A DNA stretch of 6,622 nucleotides from Candidatus Peregrinibacteria bacterium (GTDB lineage: Bacteria; Patescibacteriota; Gracilibacteria; UBA1369; LOWO2-01-FULL-3), in NCBI GenBank assembly GCA_014728975.1, contig WJKQ01000119.1, forward strand, positions 1 through 6,622. Direction: 5' to 3'. The notes under the pieces were generated by a model. It was given only the letters and a program-made list of their open reading frames with translations, was not told the DNA's origin and searched no databases. The position numbers and the translations under genes were made by a program. Positions 4,491-6,622 of this stretch are shown piece after piece. Position 1 is the first letter of the stretch. Each line of letters starts with the position of its first letter.

Positions 4491-5773
4491 ATCGTTCTTG
4501 GGAAGGGGATTGTTTCGCGAATGTGTTTGCGGCCGCAGATCCAGGCGGTTAATCTTTCCATACCGATTCCAAAGCCGCTATGTGGAACCGAGCCGTATTT
4601 TCTTAGATCAAGATACCAGTCAAAAATACCTTCAGGGAGTTTATTTTCCTTTATCCTTTTTGATAATTTATCGTAATCATCTTCACGTTCGGATCCTCCA
4701 ATTATTTCACCATAGCCTTCTGGCGCTAAGAGGTCTGCGCAAAGCGCGAGATTTTCATTTTCGGGATCGCGCTTCATGTAAAACGCTTTTACTTCAGCCG
4801 GATATTTTTCAACAAAAATCGGTTTGTCGTATTTTTTTGTGAGAATTGTTTCGTCATCACCTCCAAGATCGTGATTTTCCTGAATATCGGAACCCATTTC
4901 CCTTAATTCTTTGACCACTTCTGCGTGAGTTTTTTTAAGGAACGGAGATTCTATTTTTTTTAAAGGCTCTATGTCGCGTTCGAGAGTTTTAAGTTCTTTT
5001 TTATTTTCTTTTAGGATCTTTTTTACGATGGAGACTATTAGTTCCTCCTGAATTTTAAGGTTTTCGTCATGTTCTACAAATGCCGCCTCTGCGTCCATCA
5101 TCCAGAATTCGGTAAGATGTCTTCTGGTTTTTGATTTTTCGGCCCTGAAGACCGGACCAAAGTCAAAGCATCTTCCCACTGAAAATATTGCGGCTTCAAG
5201 ATATAATTGTCCTGACTGGGAAAGATAGGCACTGCCTTCTTCGAAATATTTTAATTCAAATAGATCTGTTGTTCCTTCACAGGCATTTGGAGTGAGGATC
5301 GGTGAATCGATTTTTATGAAACCTTTTTTATTAAGATATTCGTAAATACCATTTATGATTGTGTTTCTGATTACCTGAATTGCTCTTTGTGTTGGTGAAC
5401 GTAGCCAGAGGTGTCTGTTATCGAGAAGAAATGAAGTTCCGTGTTCTTTTTTGGAAATGGGGTATTCTTCATTAACAATCTGGATAATTTTAATTTCTTT
5501 TGTCTGGATCTCGAAAACATCTTCGTGCCTGGGATGTTTTGTTACTTTTCCGATTAATTCCAGTGAAGATTCCATAGTAAGCTTGTCAGCGGTTTGAAAT
5601 GTATCGGAACTAACATCATTTTGAGATACTATTGCCTGTACTATTCCGGTCCCGTCACGAAGCTGTAAAAAGAAAAGTTTTCCACTTCCGCGTTTGTTAT
5701 ACATCCAGCCTTTTATTTTGACTTCTTTGTCGACATTGTCTTTTAGATTTTTTATGAAAACCGTTTCCGGCAT
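4472..5773 (-). CDS. asnS: asparaginyl-tRNA synthetase
   Basis: AsnRS charges tRNA-Asn with asparagine using ATP. The 433-aa class IIb synthetase begins with an OB-fold anticodon-binding domain (about residues 1-105; GWMYNKRGSGKLFFLQLRDG near 22-41). The catalytic core follows, with motif 1 around GFIKIDSPILTP (151-162) and the substrate loop SQSGQLYLEAA (185-195). Motif 2 is FRAEKSKTRRHLTEFWMMDAE (209-229) in shortened view, and motif 3 is GFGIGMERLTAWI (400-412). The EGTTDLFEL and RRHLTEFWM signatures and the absence of an AspRS-type insertion support Asn over Asp specificity. Direct charging would make the amidotransferase route to Asn-tRNA unnecessary. The ATG at 5773 has no Shine-Dalgarno. 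The gene diverges from yjbQ. Confidence 0.94.
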   Translation of the reverse strand: MPETVFIKNLKDNVDKEVKIKGWMYNKRGSGKLFFLQLRDGTGIVQAIVSQNDVSSDTFQTADKLTMESSLELIGKVTKHPRHEDVFEIQTKEIKIIQIVNEEYPISKKEHGTSFLLDNRHLWLRSPTQRAIQVIRNTIINGIYEYLNKKGFIKIDSPILTPNACEGTTDLFELKYFEEGSAYLSQSGQLYLEAAIFSVGRCFDFGPVFRAEKSKTRRHLTEFWMMDAEAAFVEHDENLKIQEELIVSIVKKILKENKKELKTLERDIEPLKKIESPFLKKTHAEVVKELREMGSDIQENHDLGGDDETILTKKYDKPIFVEKYPAEVKAFYMKRDPENENLALCADLLAPEGYGEIIGGSEREDDYDKLSKRIKENKLPEGIFDWYLDLRKYGSVPHSGFGIGMERLTAWICGRKHIRETIPFPRTIKRLIP

Positions 5774-5799
5774 TTAGATCGATTGGTTAAGTGGTTCTA

Positions 5800-5828
5800 A
5801 TATTAGCACTGTAACGAGTGTTTATTAA
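5800..5828 (-). promoter_or_regulatory. candidate promoter of asnS
   Basis: On the minus strand TTAATA (5828-5823) precedes TAATAT (5805-5800) by 17 nt, and TGC immediately before the -10 makes an extended -10 (TGnTAATAT). Predicted initiation is near 5793, about 20 nt before the ATG. Confidence 0.45.
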
Positions 5829-5840
5829 GAGAATTTTATC

Positions 5841-5869
5841 TTGAAAAGCTTATTGGGAAAATGTAGAAC
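5841..5869 (+). promoter_or_regulatory. promoter of yjbQ, predicting a leaderless mRNA
   Basis: TTGAAA (5841-5846) and TAGAAC (5864-5869) are separated by exactly 17 nt. Initiation six to seven bases beyond the -10 falls on or next to the in-frame GTG at 5876. Confidence 0.45.
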
Positions 5870-5875
5870 TTGTAT

Positions 5876-6274
5876 GTGAGAACTATTGTTATTCAAACAG
5901 AAAGAGCAAAGCAGGTTGTTGATATTACAGATAATGTAAATCAAAAGATTTCTGAGGCATCTTTTGAAAAAGGGATTTGTCATTTGTTCTTGACGCATAC
6001 GACCGGAGCTTTGTCAGTTGCTGATCTGGATCCGGGTACGGATCTTGATATGCTGGATGCTTTTGAGGAAATGATCCCAAAGTTAAATTATCGTCATCCA
6101 CATGATCCTTCTCATGTTTCTGATCATATTTTGTCTGCTCTTATTGGGCCGGATGTAGTTTTGCATGTAGAAAAAGGGAAGTTGGTGCTTGGGACGTGGC
6201 AGAGTGTTGTTCTTTTTGAATTTAGCGGGCCGAGGGAGAGAATGGTATTGGTAAATTTCAGCCATAGATTTTAA
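5876..6274 (+). CDS. yjbQ: YjbQ / UPF0047 family protein
   Basis: The protein is a small single-domain member of the YjbQ (UPF0047) family. The E. coli relative has thiamine-phosphate-synthase side activity, but the physiological reaction is unsettled. Diagnostic segments are all present: VVDITDNV near the N-terminus, CHLFLTHTTGALSVADLDPG, HPHDPSHVSDHILSALIGP with putative metal-binding histidines, and the C-terminal LVLGTWQSVVLFEFSGPRER. The VADLDPGTDLDM form replaces the NENCDP of E. coli YjbQ and appears typical of a distinct subfamily. The length (132 aa) is normal. Start choice: a stop at 5864 limits the options to TTG 5870 or GTG 5876. I prefer GTG because the promoter would start transcription there, making the mRNA leaderless; TTG would add two residues. 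No Shine-Dalgarno is seen. No thiamine genes are adjacent. Confidence 0.88.
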   Translation: MRTIVIQTERAKQVVDITDNVNQKISEASFEKGICHLFLTHTTGALSVADLDPGTDLDMLDAFEEMIPKLNYRHPHDPSHVSDHILSALIGPDVVLHVEKGKLVLGTWQSVVLFEFSGPRERMVLVNFSHRF

Positions 6275-6622
6275 ATTGTTTTGATAATGTTTCTCCTATT
6301 TTAAATAAAAAGGATCCTGGATCTCGTGGCTGGGAATGGAGGGAGGAAATTTATAGTGAAGTGAAAGGAGAGGTTTTGAAGAAAAATACCCGATGATGTA
6401 AAGGGGCGTTGATGGTAATATTTGTGATAAGGTATTAATTTGTGAAGTTACCGTTAGTCTCTATAAAATTTTGCCGCGTGAACTGGACTTTTATAGAAAA
6501 TATGAAAGAAGTATATTGACAGATTTTGGGGATAAATTGTGAATCGTTCCCGGGGAGTGAAATTTTCTTAAAATATTTCTAAAATTTCTGTAGAATTTTG
6601 CTTGTGATAAAGGGCTGTAAAC
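6275..6622. other. 348 bp without a convincing gene
   Basis: No ATG-started frame of useful length is found on either strand. A stop-free stretch at 6268-6393 (plus) reads protein-like in the middle (DPGSRGWEWREEIYSEVKGE) but lacks a conventional start before GTG 6361 and ends at TGA 6394. It could be a gene remnant. CTATAAAA (6461-6468) and TTTTATAG (6489-6496) form an 8-bp inverted repeat with a 20-nt loop. TTGACA (6516-6521) has no good -10 partner. Confidence 0.5.
6568..6596 (+). promoter_or_regulatory. candidate promoter at the right edge
   Basis: TTAAAA (6568-6573) and TAGAAT (6591-6596) are 17 nt apart. A GTG at 6604 lies seven bases after the -10 and opens a frame to the window end (only six codons visible). 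The geometry is nearly the same as at yjbQ, suggesting another leaderless gene that continues outside the window. Confidence 0.25.

Noticed and set aside
4453..4842. Open frame of 129 codons, plus strand
   Set aside because: It is antisense to the 3' part of asnS, whose motifs are unmistakable.
6516..6545. Perfect TTGACA at 6516-6521
   Set aside because: The hexamers 16-18 nt downstream (such as GTGAAT) are poor -10 boxes and no gene start follows in range.
1..6622. Alternative genetic code (UGA as glycine, as in some Patescibacteria)
   Set aside because: All recognisable genes read full length with the standard code and none needs an internal UGA codon.

Overview
The window looks like a chromosomal stretch from a low-GC bacterium, plausibly a Candidate Phyla Radiation / Patescibacteria member. 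The reasons are an AT-rich background (about 33% GC in sampled genes), short intergenic spacers, single-gene or two-gene units, a mix of housekeeping genes with small membrane proteins, and no convincing Shine-Dalgarno sequence before any start. The lineage is an inference. Seven genes have visible stops, of which five are TAA and two TAG. No coding frame needs UGA read as an amino acid, so the standard code fits. A probable 55-residue membrane protein ends in TGA.

Layout, left to right. (1) 1-308, minus: N-terminal part of a THUMP/Trm11-like RNA methyltransferase, cut by the window edge. Its start lies 11 bp from the start of a divergent 55-aa single-pass membrane protein (320-487). (2) 622-1137: ssb. 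(3) 1138-1767: about 630 bp without a credible gene but with a markedly higher-GC block (about 45-53%, against about 33% in neighbouring genes). It is packed with long complementary helices, T-rich linkers and a terminator-like switch. I read it as one or two structured RNAs of unrecognised family, and it is the most interesting part of the window. (4) gmk at 1768-2370, followed 17 bp later by tRNA-Gln(CTG) at 2388-2462 with an encoded CCA. (5) 2553-3092, minus: a two-helix membrane protein with a bacterial PH (DUF304/YdbS-like) domain. It diverges from a unit driven by a good sigma70-type promoter that encodes a 77-aa highly charged helical protein and a DUF4349 membrane protein (3515-4447). 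(6) asnS, minus (4472-5773), converges on the DUF4349 gene, with a hairpin terminator lying across its stop codon. (7) yjbQ (UPF0047), divergent from asnS and probably translated from a leaderless mRNA. (8) 6275-6622: no convincing gene.

Functionally the window is mostly information processing: ssDNA protection (Ssb), GTP/dGTP precursor supply (Gmk), asparagine charging (AsnRS), tRNA-Gln and RNA modification. To this are added two envelope proteins (PH-domain and DUF4349) and the small helical protein. No mobile element, CRISPR array or defence system was seen.
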